A program made the translations under genes and the position numbers. Source: Planctomycetes bacterium RBG_16_41_13 (lineage in GTDB: Bacteria; Planctomycetota; Brocadiia; Brocadiales; Brocadiaceae). From it: 7,095 bases of DNA. Numbering within the stretch: position 1 is the first letter of the stretch; every line of letters begins with the position of its first letter. The DNA is taken from assembly GCA_001828295.1 (NCBI GenBank), contig MHYI01000232.1, positions 8,005 to 15,099 of the forward strand. Reading direction: 5' to 3'. Of the stretch, positions 1-6,239 are shown one piece after another. The notes beneath the pieces are model-generated. The model saw only the letters and a list, made by a program, of their open reading frames with translations, made no database searches and had not been told where the DNA came from.

Positions 1-21
1 GTACATCGTACATCGTACATG
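1..21. repeat. Heptamer tandem repeat at window edge
   Basis: Three head-to-tail copies of GTACATC are present, the third ending in G instead of C. The window edge cuts the array, so its full length is unknown. All three forward frames are open through the repeat but close soon after it (stops at 31-33, 38-40 and 57-59), so it could be the very end of an upstream gene or purely intergenic. No function can be assigned. Confidence 0.6.
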
Positions 22-68
22 GAATTGCCGTGACGTGTAGCATTTGCACTGTTTTTTGAGTTTTGTTG

Positions 69-443
69 ATGATTACACAAAAATTAAAAGAAACCCTTTA
101 TGATCTTTGGAGAAATAAAAACATTGGCATGGCTGCCTTTTGGGCACATCGTGTTTCAGGCATATCGCTGACACTGTTTTTATTCCTCCACATATGGACA
201 CTAAGCGCAGTCTTTCGCGGCAAAGATGCGTATGATTACACAATTAGTAAGTTTGATACAGATTTTGGCTATATTTTTCAATATATTTTACTTTTAACAA
301 TAGCATTTCACCTGCTTAATGGAATACGGATTACCATTATGGATTTCTGCAGGTTTACCCGCAGCCAGAAACAAATGCTGAGACTTGCTATCTTCATTCT
401 CTTTATAATCGCAGTTATTGGTTTTTATTCGGTAGTCCTGTAA
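69..443 (+). CDS. sdhC: Succinate dehydrogenase/fumarate reductase cytochrome b-type membrane anchor
   Basis: A 124-residue integral membrane subunit that would anchor the flavoprotein and iron-sulfur subunits to the cytoplasmic membrane and help bind quinone and haem b. Three hydrophobic segments are visible, at about residues 22-47, 66-86 and 106-122. The first begins with AHRVSG (His27, Arg28, Ser30), which matches the HRxSG signature of SdhC. The second ends in HLLNGIRITIMD, which corresponds to the H-x3-GIR-x4-D motif of SdhC; His81 is the expected haem ligand. Length is close to E. coli SdhC (129 residues). Two in-frame TTG codons at 63 and 66 precede the ATG at 69. ATG is preferred, with only a weak GAG (58-60) as ribosome site. 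The flavoprotein gene follows 99 bases later, so the two probably form an operon. No SdhD-like second anchor is present. A fumarate reductase role cannot be excluded. Confidence 0.85.
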   Translation: MITQKLKETLYDLWRNKNIGMAAFWAHRVSGISLTLFLFLHIWTLSAVFRGKDAYDYTISKFDTDFGYIFQYILLLTIAFHLLNGIRITIMDFCRFTRSQKQMLRLAIFILFIIAVIGFYSVVL

Positions 444-531
444 ATACATAATGAATGCATTAGATGTTTCTTTTCAAAAAACTACATTGTTGCGGGAAAT
501 TAAATACCGTATTGCCGTACCTATTTGGGGC

Positions 532-537
532 GGGGAG
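532..537 (+). promoter_or_regulatory. Ribosome binding site of sdhA
   Basis: GGGGAG lies 5 bases before the ATG at 543. This supports ATG 543 over an upstream in-frame TTG at 525, which has no Shine-Dalgarno sequence at a useful distance. Confidence 0.7.
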
Positions 538-542
538 TTGCC

Positions 543-2267
543 ATGAAACGACATGAAGTTATTGTTGTAGGCGGGGGATTAGCAGGTTTAAGGGCGGCCA
601 TTGAAGTAAATCGCCACAACGTTAAAGTCGCAATAATTTCCAAGGTACATCCCCTGCGATCTCATTCTATTGCGGCACAAGGGGGAATAAATGCTCCATT
701 AGGAAACCATTTCCGCGGGATATATGACAACTGGGAAAAGCATGCATTTGACACCGTAAAGGGGAGTGATTATCTGGCGGATCAGGATGCAGTTATACGG
801 ATGACAAAAGATGCGGCAGCTCGTATTTATGAGTTGGAGCATTGGGGATGTCCTTTCAGCAGGACGGCGGAGGGGCTGATCGCGCAAAGGCCTTTTGGCG
901 GATCAGGATTCCCGCGGGCTTGTTATGCCTCAGACAAGACAGGACATGCATTGTTACATACCCTGTATCAACAAATCATTCAATTGAAACATGCATCAGA
1001 ACGGGAAGAAGTGGTGATGTATGATGAATGGCTGGTTACAGACCTGGTAATCGAAGAAGGCATTTGTGTCGGTGTCATTGCGATGGATATCATTAGCGGG
1101 GAAATTGAGGCGTTACAGGCCGGAGCAGTAATTTTTGCAACGGGAGGGTCTGGGAGGATATATGGCAATACAACAAATGCTTTGATTAATACAGGACTGG
1201 GCATGGCAATCCCGTATTGGGCTGGCGTGCCATTGAAAGACATGGAGTTCATTCAATTTCATCCCACAACTACTTTGGGGAAAAATATTTTAATCACCGA
1301 AGGGTGTCGCGGAGAAGGTGGATTTTTGCTGAATAATAAAGGAGAGCGATTTCTTGAAAAATATGATGATTCCCGAAAGGATATGGAAATCGCGCCCAGG
1401 GACATTATTGCAAGAAATATCGTAAGAGAAATTATGGCTGGGTATGGCTATGATGATAGTTATGTGTTTTTGGATTTAAGGCATTTGGGAAAAGAGAAAA
1501 TTTTACAGAGGCTACCCGGCATAAGAGATATATGCATGGAATTTATTGGTATAGACCCTGTTGATTCCCTTATACCAATTAAACCAGGTCAGCATTATAC
1601 TATGGGAGGGATTGACTGCAATACCGAATGTGAAACGAAAATAAAGGGATTGTACGCCGCGGGAGAAAGCGCCTGCATCAGTGTCCATGGAGCTAACAGG
1701 TTGGGCGGAAATTCATTATTGGATACTATTGTGTTTGGCGCAATCGCAGGAGGGAATGCCGCTAAATACGTGCAAAATTCAGAGAGGCAAAAAAGTGAAA
1801 ATCGCCTCAATGATGTTTTAAGGCTCACGAAACTAAACATCGACAAAATGGTTGAATCAACAGGCACCGAAAAACCGGTAACAATTAAAAATGAACTCAA
1901 TAAAATAATGGATGCTAAAGTGGGAATTTTTCGCAATGCCCCTGACTTGCTGGCGGCAGTATGTGAAATAAAAGCATTACAGGAGAGGTATCGACAAATT
2001 AAATTAGATTATACGGGATCTCGGGTAAATTTAGGGTTGGTTTGGGCATTGGAGCTGAAGGGGAATTTAGATGTGGCGGAAGCGTGCATAAGGGGCGCAT
2101 TGGCACGGGAAGAAAGCCGCGGCGCTCATTTTCGGACGGATTTTCCCGGAAGAGACGATACAAATTGGCTAAAACATACATTGTCTTATTTTACAGAAGA
2201 AGGGGGCAGGCTTGATTATGCTCCGGTAAATATAGGACCATTTGTACCAAAAAAGAGGCAATATTAA
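543..2267 (+). CDS. sdhA: Succinate dehydrogenase/fumarate reductase flavoprotein subunit
   Basis: The 574-residue catalytic subunit that interconverts succinate and fumarate with covalently bound FAD. It is cytoplasmic and attached to the membrane through partner subunits. The FAD-binding VVGGGLAGLRAA is at residues 8-19. His41 in RSHSIAAQGG is the expected covalent FAD attachment site. The dicarboxylate site is complete: QFHPTT (His240), TEGCRGEGG (252-260), APRD with the catalytic Arg286 (same number as E. coli SdhA), HYTMGG (His351) and ANRLGGNS (Arg386). The C-terminal domain carries SRGAHFRTDFPGRDD from residue 525 and ends in a typical PKKRQY tail, so the gene is full length. Gln46 in AAQGG resembles SdhA more than the Glu of E. 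coli FrdA, but direction of the reaction cannot be decided. Its start overlaps the stop of a possible 31-codon frame (451-546). No sdhB follows; a terminator and a convergent gene come next. Confidence 0.96.
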   Translation: MKRHEVIVVGGGLAGLRAAIEVNRHNVKVAIISKVHPLRSHSIAAQGGINAPLGNHFRGIYDNWEKHAFDTVKGSDYLADQDAVIRMTKDAAARIYELEHWGCPFSRTAEGLIAQRPFGGSGFPRACYASDKTGHALLHTLYQQIIQLKHASEREEVVMYDEWLVTDLVIEEGICVGVIAMDIISGEIEALQAGAVIFATGGSGRIYGNTTNALINTGLGMAIPYWAGVPLKDMEFIQFHPTTTLGKNILITEGCRGEGGFLLNNKGERFLEKYDDSRKDMEIAPRDIIARNIVREIMAGYGYDDSYVFLDLRHLGKEKILQRLPGIRDICMEFIGIDPVDSLIPIKPGQHYTMGGIDCNTECETKIKGLYAAGESACISVHGANRLGGNSLLDTIVFGAIAGGNAAKYVQNSERQKSENRLNDVLRLTKLNIDKMVESTGTEKPVTIKNELNKIMDAKVGIFRNAPDLLAAVCEIKALQERYRQIKLDYTGSRVNLGLVWALELKGNLDVAEACIRGALAREESRGAHFRTDFPGRDDTNWLKHTLSYFTEEGGRLDYAPVNIGPFVPKKRQY

Positions 2268-2302
2268 GGCGCGCATGCGATCCTAAAACAACACACACAA
2301 AG

Positions 2303-2328
2303 TCAAACTAAGCGATACTACAGTTTGA
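2303..2328. other. Small inverted repeat downstream of sdhA
   Basis: TCAAACT (2303-2309) and AGTTTGA (2322-2328) form a perfect 7-bp stem with a 12-base loop, 35 bases after the sdhA stop. No T-run follows, so it is not a good terminator on its own. It could protect the 3' end of the sdhCA message or be chance. Confidence 0.3.
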
Positions 2329-2394
2329 TATAATAAGTATAGAAAGCTCTTCAGTAAACTATTTGTTAACAACAACAGACTTCCACGGGAAAAT

Positions 2395-2430
2395 AAAGAA
2401 GGGGCGCCTGTTTTGGACACCCCTTCTTTT
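2395..2430. terminator. Bidirectional intrinsic terminator between sdhA and comEA
   Basis: AAAGAAGGGG (2395-2404) pairs perfectly with CCCCTTCTTT (2420-2429) to give a 10-bp stem with a 15-base loop. The downstream side is T-rich on the plus strand (CTTCTTTTCTC). On the minus strand the hairpin is followed by CTTTATTTTCCC. The hairpin sits between convergent genes, sdhA from the left and the comEA-like gene from the right, and can stop transcription from both sides. Confidence 0.8.
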
Positions 2431-2474
2431 CTCATTATCAAAGATGAGTATTGTATTTATTCTTTAACAGGCGA

Positions 2475-2807
2475 TCACTTCTTCTCTTTTATCTCTTCTA
2501 TCGTTGTTTCGCCTTCCAAAGTTATAAAATCTTTAAATTTTTCAAACTTTTTATCTTTTAGTCCTTTTACTTTTATAATATCCTCGGTTGTTTTGAAAGG
2601 TCCTATTTTTGTTCTATGTGCAACTATTTCTTTTGCCAATTTTTCACCAATGCCCGGCAACATTGCCAATTGTGCCTCAGTTGCCGTATTAATGTTTACA
2701 TGCCCTTGCAGCTTCGTCTTTGCAAAACTAATTTTACTCTGACCTACGATAAAGGCTACTGCAAACATTAACAAAACTACCATTACGCGTTTTTGCACTC
2801 TATGCAT
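2475..2807 (-). CDS. ComEA-like secreted helix-hairpin-helix protein
   Basis: A 110-residue protein with a basic N-terminus, a hydrophobic stretch (about residues 8-22) and a likely signal peptidase site after SFA (residue 29). The mature part is the ComEA-type helix-hairpin-helix domain: VNINTATEAQL (38-48), LPGIGEKLA (50-58), a second hairpin VKGLKDKKF (80-88), then an acidic/basic tail. In competent bacteria ComEA binds incoming double-stranded DNA outside the inner membrane. Many bacteria without known competence also carry such short proteins, so DNA uptake is an inference. ATG 2807 is chosen over an in-frame ATG at 2813 because AGGAGG (2815-2820) lies 7 bases from the first and only 1 base from the second. 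It is the last gene of the tig-clpP direction, 87 bases after clpP, and ends before a strong terminator. Confidence 0.85.
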   Translation of the reverse strand: MHRVQKRVMVVLLMFAVAFIVGQSKISFAKTKLQGHVNINTATEAQLAMLPGIGEKLAKEIVAHRTKIGPFKTTEDIIKVKGLKDKKFEKFKDFITLEGETTIEEIKEKK

Positions 2808-2814
2808 TAACATT

Positions 2815-2820
2815 CCTCCT
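2815..2820 (-). promoter_or_regulatory. Ribosome binding site of the comEA-like gene
   Basis: A consensus AGGAGG on the minus strand, preceded by an A/T-rich tract. Its spacing decides for the second of two in-frame ATG codons (2807). Confidence 0.8.
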
Positions 2821-2894
2821 TTAAAAAAAACTTAAAAAATAAAAGTCACGATTTATACTTGTTTTTGCCAAAATATTTCCGCGTTGCAAAATAG

Positions 2895-3569
2895 TTATTC
2901 CTTCTCCTTCTTATCTCTTAGTGATTCAATTACTTCGTCAACCAAACCATATTCTTTTGCATCATGTGATGACATGTAAAAGTCGCGGTCAACGTCTGCC
3001 TCTATCCGTTCCAAAGGCTGCCCTGTATGTTTTACAAGGATTTCGTTTAAACATTTTTTCATTTTCAGAATTTCTTCCGCCTGGATGCTAATGTCCGTCG
3101 CAGTACCCCGCATTCCTCCCCAAGGTTGATGCAACATAATACGTGTATGGGGGAGTCCAAATCTTTTGTTTTTTGTGCCACCTGCAAGGAGAATAGCAGC
3201 CATGCTGTATGCCTGCCCAATACAGAAAGTAGCAACATCGCATTGTACAAATTGCATCGTGTCGTAAATAGCTAAACCCGCAGTTATAGATCCTCCAGGC
3301 GAGTTAATGTAAATATTAATGTCCTGATTTTTGTTTTCATTCTGTAGAAAGAGTATCTGTGCTATAACTAAATTTGTTAACGTATCTTCAATGGCTGATC
3401 CGATAAAAATTATACGATCTTTAAGTAGCCGCGAGAAAATATCATAATGTCTTTCTCCATGCCCTGTTTTTTCCACAACATACGGAACAAAAAGCGCCCC
3501 TTGTTTCATTTGTGGCGAAACATCCGGAAACTCACCATTTTCTAAACGCGATAAATAATCTTTATACAC
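2895..3569 (-). CDS. clpP: ATP-dependent Clp protease proteolytic subunit ClpP
   Basis: A 224-residue serine peptidase that assembles into a two-ring tetradecamer and degrades unfolded or tagged proteins delivered by ClpX or ClpA/ClpC in the cytoplasm. The catalytic triad is intact: Ser122 in GQAYSMAA, His147 in [10 protein letters not shown] and Asp196 in DRDFYMS. The spacing between the three (25 and 49 residues) is identical to that in E. coli Clp[18 protein letters not shown] (39-55) and [17 protein letters not shown] (89-105) are family hallmarks. The usual GQAASMGA is GQAYSMAA here. About 20 residues precede the conserved FVPYVVEKT start, probably a removable propeptide. The GTG start at 3569 is supported by AAGGAG 5 bases upstream. 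tig lies 45 bases upstream, so co-transcription is likely. clpX does not follow. Confidence 0.96.
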   Translation of the reverse strand: MYKDYLSRLENGEFPDVSPQMKQGALFVPYVVEKTGHGERHYDIFSRLLKDRIIFIGSAIEDTLTNLVIAQILFLQNENKNQDINIYINSPGGSITAGLAIYDTMQFVQCDVATFCIGQAYSMAAILLAGGTKNKRFGLPHTRIMLHQPWGGMRGTATDISIQAEEILKMKKCLNEILVKHTGQPLERIEADVDRDFYMSSHDAKEYGLVDEVIESLRDKKEKE

Positions 3570-3574
3570 AAAAA

Positions 3575-3580
3575 CTCCTT
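3575..3580 (-). promoter_or_regulatory. Ribosome binding site of clpP
   Basis: AAGGAG on the minus strand, 5 bases from the GTG start at 3569. It confirms a non-ATG start and the N-terminal extension of ClpP. Confidence 0.75.
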
Positions 3581-3614
3581 TAGGTTAATAAATCAGAAAT
3601 TATTTCGCTGTTTC

Positions 3615-4907
3615 CTATTCGATTTTTGCTTCCTTTAATAAAAAAGCCACTGTCTTATCTTCCCGCATTTCGTTCCGCAAATAAGATAAGTTTCCCTGTG
3701 TTTCCAGTTGTTTGCGGACAACTTTTTTATCTGTATTGTAAGAATATGCAATTTCCACTATTCGTTGTTCAACTTCGCTTTCAGTAACAAATATTTTTTC
3801 TTTTTTCGCAATATGCTCAAGTATGAGCGATGCCTTTAATTCTTTCATTACAGACTCTTCTGAAGCGCTTTTTATTGATTCAGTTTGTTTTTGAACCTCT
3901 TCAAACGGAACACCTCTTTTTACCAAATCAAGCTGATGCTTATATACCCTTTCTTCTGCATGTTTGTTAATAAAGTCCTTCGGCAGGTCAAATTGTGTTT
4001 GAGCCAAAAGTGTATCAAGAATCTGCGTCCTCAAATCGTTTTCTGCCCAGATATTCTTATTTATTTCCAGGCGCTTTCGGGCATTTAATTTTAAGTCTTC
4101 CTGCGATTTAAAATTTAAGGTTTTGGCAAAATTCTCATCTATTTCCGGAGGGCTTAAACGTTTTATCTCATTAACTACAAGTTTTATACTTGCTTCTTTT
4201 CCGCGATATTCTTTTATGGTGAACGTATCAGATAATACAACATTAATCGTACATGTAGCACCTGTTGTATTTCCTTTTAAATATTTTACTAAACCGGGTA
4301 TTTCCGTATGAGCAATTTTGCTTCCGTCCACAACGCTGACTTCTATGTCATTGTCTTCGAAAACAGTTGTGCCATTTACTTCAACTTTGCAGTCACAAAT
4401 AATAAGATCCTTTTCTTCTATACCTCCACCACCAACAACAGTAAATTGTGCTTTTTGCAGCGCCAATTCTTTTAGGAGCTTATCGATTTCTTCATCAGAC
4501 ACATCGACCGCTTTCTTTTTTAACGGTAAGCACTTATATTGACTTACTTCAAATACGGGCAAAACTTCAAGCGTAACGTCAAAGGTGAGCGGTTTCCCGA
4601 TTTCAAGATTCAAATTTCCGAAGTCAGGGTCAAATTTAGGTTCGCCTACAGGTTCGATTTTATTTTCTTCTAACGCCTTTTCATACGATTCGCTTACGAG
4701 GGATTGCTTTACATCCTCTTTGATTTGGGTTTCGAATCGTTTCTCAACCAGTTTTCTGGGCACGTGCCCTTTTCGAAAACCGGGAAGCTGGACAGTGCTA
4801 CATGCTTCCAGCGTCTTTTTCTCGAATTCGCTTTCTATTGCTTCTTTGGGAATTTCAAACTTTAAAAGTTTCTTACAAGGCCCTGCATTTTCGATTGTTA
4901 TATTCAT
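3615..4907 (-). CDS. tig: Trigger factor, ribosome-associated chaperone
   Basis: A 430-residue chaperone that docks at the ribosomal exit tunnel and shields nascent chains. The N-terminal ribosome-binding domain spans about residues 1-150 and carries the signature GFRKGHVPRK at 43-52 (Phe44-Arg45-Lys46, the same numbering as E. coli). The middle FKBP-like peptidyl-prolyl isomerase domain (about 160-248) is recognisable by IPG (203-205) and YRGKEASIKLVV (234-245). It is degenerate: the usual IDF at its start reads CDC (171-173) and IPGFE reads IPGLV. PPEIDENFAK (253-262) leads into the alpha-helical SurA-like C-terminal domain (about 262-430). Overall length matches the family. ATG 4907 gives the canonical N-terminus; the ribosome site is weak (GGAA, 9 bases away). 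tRNA-Gly ends only 37 bases upstream, and clpP follows, so tRNAs, tig and clpP are probably linked in transcription. Confidence 0.95.
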   Translation of the reverse strand: MNITIENAGPCKKLLKFEIPKEAIESEFEKKTLEACSTVQLPGFRKGHVPRKLVEKRFETQIKEDVKQSLVSESYEKALEENKIEPVGEPKFDPDFGNLNLEIGKPLTFDVTLEVLPVFEVSQYKCLPLKKKAVDVSDEEIDKLLKELALQKAQFTVVGGGGIEEKDLIICDCKVEVNGTTVFEDNDIEVSVVDGSKIAHTEIPGLVKYLKGNTTGATCTINVVLSDTFTIKEYRGKEASIKLVVNEIKRLSPPEIDENFAKTLNFKSQEDLKLNARKRLEINKNIWAENDLRTQILDTLLAQTQFDLPKDFINKHAEERVYKHQLDLVKRGVPFEEVQKQTESIKSASEESVMKELKASLILEHIAKKEKIFVTESEVEQRIVEIAYSYNTDKKVVRKQLETQGNLSYLRNEMREDKTVAFLLKEAKIE

Positions 4908-4944
4908 GATTCATTATTCCGTATTCTAACACTTGCTAAAAAAT

Positions 4945-5019
4945 TGGAGCGGGTGATGGGGCTCGAACCCACGACATTCACGTTGGCAACGTGATGCTCT
5001 ACCACTGAGCTACACCCGC
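4945..5019 (-). tRNA. tRNA-Gly(GCC)
   Basis: A full cloverleaf can be drawn: acceptor GCGGGTG/CACCCGC, D-stem GCTC/GAGC, anticodon stem TCACG/CGTGA with loop TTGCCAA (anticodon GCC, 4985-4987), and T-arm with TTCGAGC. Discriminator T is followed by an encoded CCA (4945-4947). Six T residues follow almost directly on the minus strand. It is the last tRNA before tig. Confidence 0.97.
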
Positions 5020-5039
5020 TTTTTATATTCGCATATTTA

Positions 5040-5122
5040 TGCGAGGGGGGGGAATCGAACCCCCACACCGTTAAGGTACAAGATCCTAAGTCTTGCGCGT
5101 CTGCCAGTTCCGCCACCCTCGC
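5040..5122 (-). tRNA. tRNA-Leu(TAG)
   Basis: A class II tRNA of 83 bases: acceptor GCGAGGG/CCCTCGC, anticodon stem CAAGA/TCTTG with loop CTTAGGA (anticodon TAG, 5086-5088), a long variable region (about 14 bases, stem ACC/GGT) and a T-stem of five G-C pairs. Unlike its neighbours it has no encoded CCA; TAA follows the discriminator A. It lies 20 bases upstream of tRNA-Gly in the same transcript. Confidence 0.96.
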
Positions 5123-5164
5123 AGACCTCTGTTTAAAATCAAGAAATAAAATTTCTCAATTAAA

Positions 5165-5193
5165 ATTACAACTGCGGCATAAAAATGTGTCAA
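5165..5193 (-). promoter_or_regulatory. Strong sigma70-type promoter for tRNA-Leu/Gly and probably tig-clpP-comEA
   Basis: On the minus strand a perfect -35 TTGACA (5188-5193) is separated by 17 bases from -10 TGTAAT (5165-5170, 5 of 6 matches). Transcription would start near 5158, about 36 bases before tRNA-Leu. It is the best promoter in the window and the likely source of the downstream chaperone-protease message. Confidence 0.75.
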
Positions 5194-5325
5194 CCGAACG
5201 AACAGCAATTACGTTTAAATACTTCTTGCAATTTTGAAAAACCAGTATCGCGTTTCACCAAAACAGAGATCTATTGTTTTCCATTATAAACGACGACTGA
5301 GCAGTCTTAAATCTTACATTTGCAA

Positions 5326-5345
5326 GGTATTGAGTTTTCAATGCC
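5326..5345. other. Hairpin in the spacer between tRNA-Lys and tRNA-Leu
   Basis: GGTATTGA (5326-5333) and TCAATGCC (5338-5345) form an 8-bp stem, with one T-G pair, closed by a 4-base loop. On the minus strand it lies about 70 bases after tRNA-Lys and could mark the 3' end of that unit, but no T-run follows. The rest of the 292-base spacer 5123-5414 contains the Leu promoter and no convincing gene. Confidence 0.35.
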
Positions 5346-5414
5346 CTCATCGTAATGGCGCTGTTTTAATTTTAAAGAAACGATATACCAGACGTACTAA
5401 AACGGCAATCTTAT

Positions 5415-5490
5415 TGGTGCGCCCTGGAGGGATCGAACCTCCGACCCACTGATTAAGAGTCAGTTGCTCTACCATCTGAGCTAAGGGCGC
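5415..5490 (-). tRNA. tRNA-Lys(CTT)
   Basis: Acceptor GCGCCCT/AGGGCGC, D-stem GCTC/GAGC, anticodon stem ACTGA/TCAGT with loop CTCTTAA (anticodon CTT), T-arm GGAGG-TTCGATC-CCTCC, discriminator A and encoded CCA (5415-5417). It follows tRNA-Arg(TCG) by 25 bases, so both likely share one transcript. Confidence 0.97.
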
Positions 5491-5515
5491 AAAAGGGTAT
5501 TGAAAAAATTAAGAA

Positions 5516-5592
5516 TGGCGCGCCCGGCAGGACTTGAACCTGCAACCTTTGGATTCGAAGTCCACCACTCTGTCCAATTGAGCTACGAGCGC
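5516..5592 (-). tRNA. tRNA-Arg(TCG)
   Basis: Acceptor GCGCTCG/CGGGCGC with one T-G pair, loop CTTCGAA (anticodon TCG, 5556-5558), T-arm GCAGG-TTCAAGT-CCTGC, discriminator G and encoded CCA (5516-5518). The first pair of the anticodon stem (27-43) is a G-A mismatch; the other four pairs are sound. It would read CGA codons. Confidence 0.95.
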
Positions 5593-5656
5593 AAAAAAAA
5601 CGCAATGCCGGCGCAGTCGTTCATACATCAAAATTGGACAATAAAACAAAGTCGCA

Positions 5657-5684
5657 ATTATATAGAAGATAGGACAAAAGTCAA
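5657..5684 (-). promoter_or_regulatory. Sigma70-type promoter for tRNA-Arg(TCG) and tRNA-Lys
   Basis: On the minus strand -35 TTGACT (5679-5684) and a perfect -10 TATAAT (5657-5662) are 16 bases apart. The predicted start is near 5650, giving a leader of about 57 bases before tRNA-Arg(TCG). It lies inside the 230-base spacer 5593-5822, which holds no gene that I can support. Confidence 0.7.
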
Positions 5685-5822
5685 CCTGATTTCACCCCGC
5701 AAAAATTCTATCACGAAATAAATATGGCGTCCAAAACCGCTAATAGACACTAATGTATTTAAAACGCCGGTTCGTTTATCATTAAAGAATAACGAAAGAT
5801 GTATCAATCAGGAATTGAAAAA

Positions 5823-5900
5823 TGGGGTGAACGACGGGATTCGAACCCGCGACCCTTAGAGCCACAGTCTAATGCTCTAACCAACTGAGCTACGCTCACC
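5823..5900 (-). tRNA. tRNA-His(GTG)
   Basis: Acceptor GTGAGCG/CGTTCAC, D-stem GCTC/GAGC, anticodon stem TTAGA/TCTAA with loop CTGTGGC (anticodon GTG, 5863-5865), and T-arm GCGGG-TTCGAAT-CCCGT. The histidine identity pair is visible: an encoded extra G at position -1 (base 5900) opposite discriminator C (5826). CCA is encoded (5823-5825) and is followed by five T residues on the minus strand. Confidence 0.97.
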
Positions 5901-5933
5901 ACAAATGTATGTAAGGCTTAGCTGAAATGAATA

Positions 5934-6010
<77 letters not shown>

Positions 6011-6026
6011 AAAAACCGCAAACACA

Positions 6027-6055
6027 ACAATATCAAAAATTTGCGACATACCCAA
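6027..6055 (-). promoter_or_regulatory. Likely promoter for tRNA-Arg(TCT) and tRNA-His
   Basis: On the minus strand TTGGGT (6050-6055) and TATTGT (6027-6032) are 17 bases apart. The -10 is preceded by TGA, an extended -10 TG that could make up for the weak -35. Transcription would start near 6020, about 10 bases before the tRNA. Confidence 0.45.
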
Positions 6056-6107
6056 AAAATTTACTACTGGTGCAAACTACAGAAAAAAAGAATAAAAACG
6101 CTGTATT

Positions 6108-6166
6108 TTTTACCGAAATGCCGTAATAAAGCGCAGTAAAACAAGCCTGTTGGTATTTCGGTAAAA
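6108..6166. repeat. Long inverted repeat upstream of the tRNA cluster
   Basis: TTTTACCGAAATGCC (6108-6122) and GGTATTTCGGTAAAA (6152-6166) are complementary over 15 bases with a single G-T pair, around a 29-base loop. It lies about 55 bases upstream of the -35 of the first tRNA promoter. There is no T-run on either side. It may be an operator-like site, a structured RNA element or the remnant of a small mobile repeat. Confidence 0.6.
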
Positions 6167-6239
6167 TAGGTACATTTGCTTTTTTTGCATAATTCGAAGA
6201 TTTTATATAATTAATTGCCTTGAAGCAAGAAAAAAAACA

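Noticed and set aside
2329..2334. TATAAT after sdhA on the plus strand
   Set aside because: No -35, and transcription would run straight into the bidirectional terminator.
2413..2742. Plus-strand 109-codon frame opposite the comEA-like gene
   Set aside because: It is a shadow of a well-supported helix-hairpin-helix gene, it begins inside the terminator and it has no ribosome site.
4904..5116. Minus-strand 70-codon frame beginning MAELADAQDLGS
   Set aside because: It runs through tRNA-Leu and tRNA-Gly; this is a well-known spurious translation of tRNA genes.
5234..5721. Plus-strand frames ending RPGGIEPPTH or containing ARPAGLEPATFGFE
   Set aside because: The protein-like parts are antisense translations of tRNA-Lys and tRNA-Arg(TCG).
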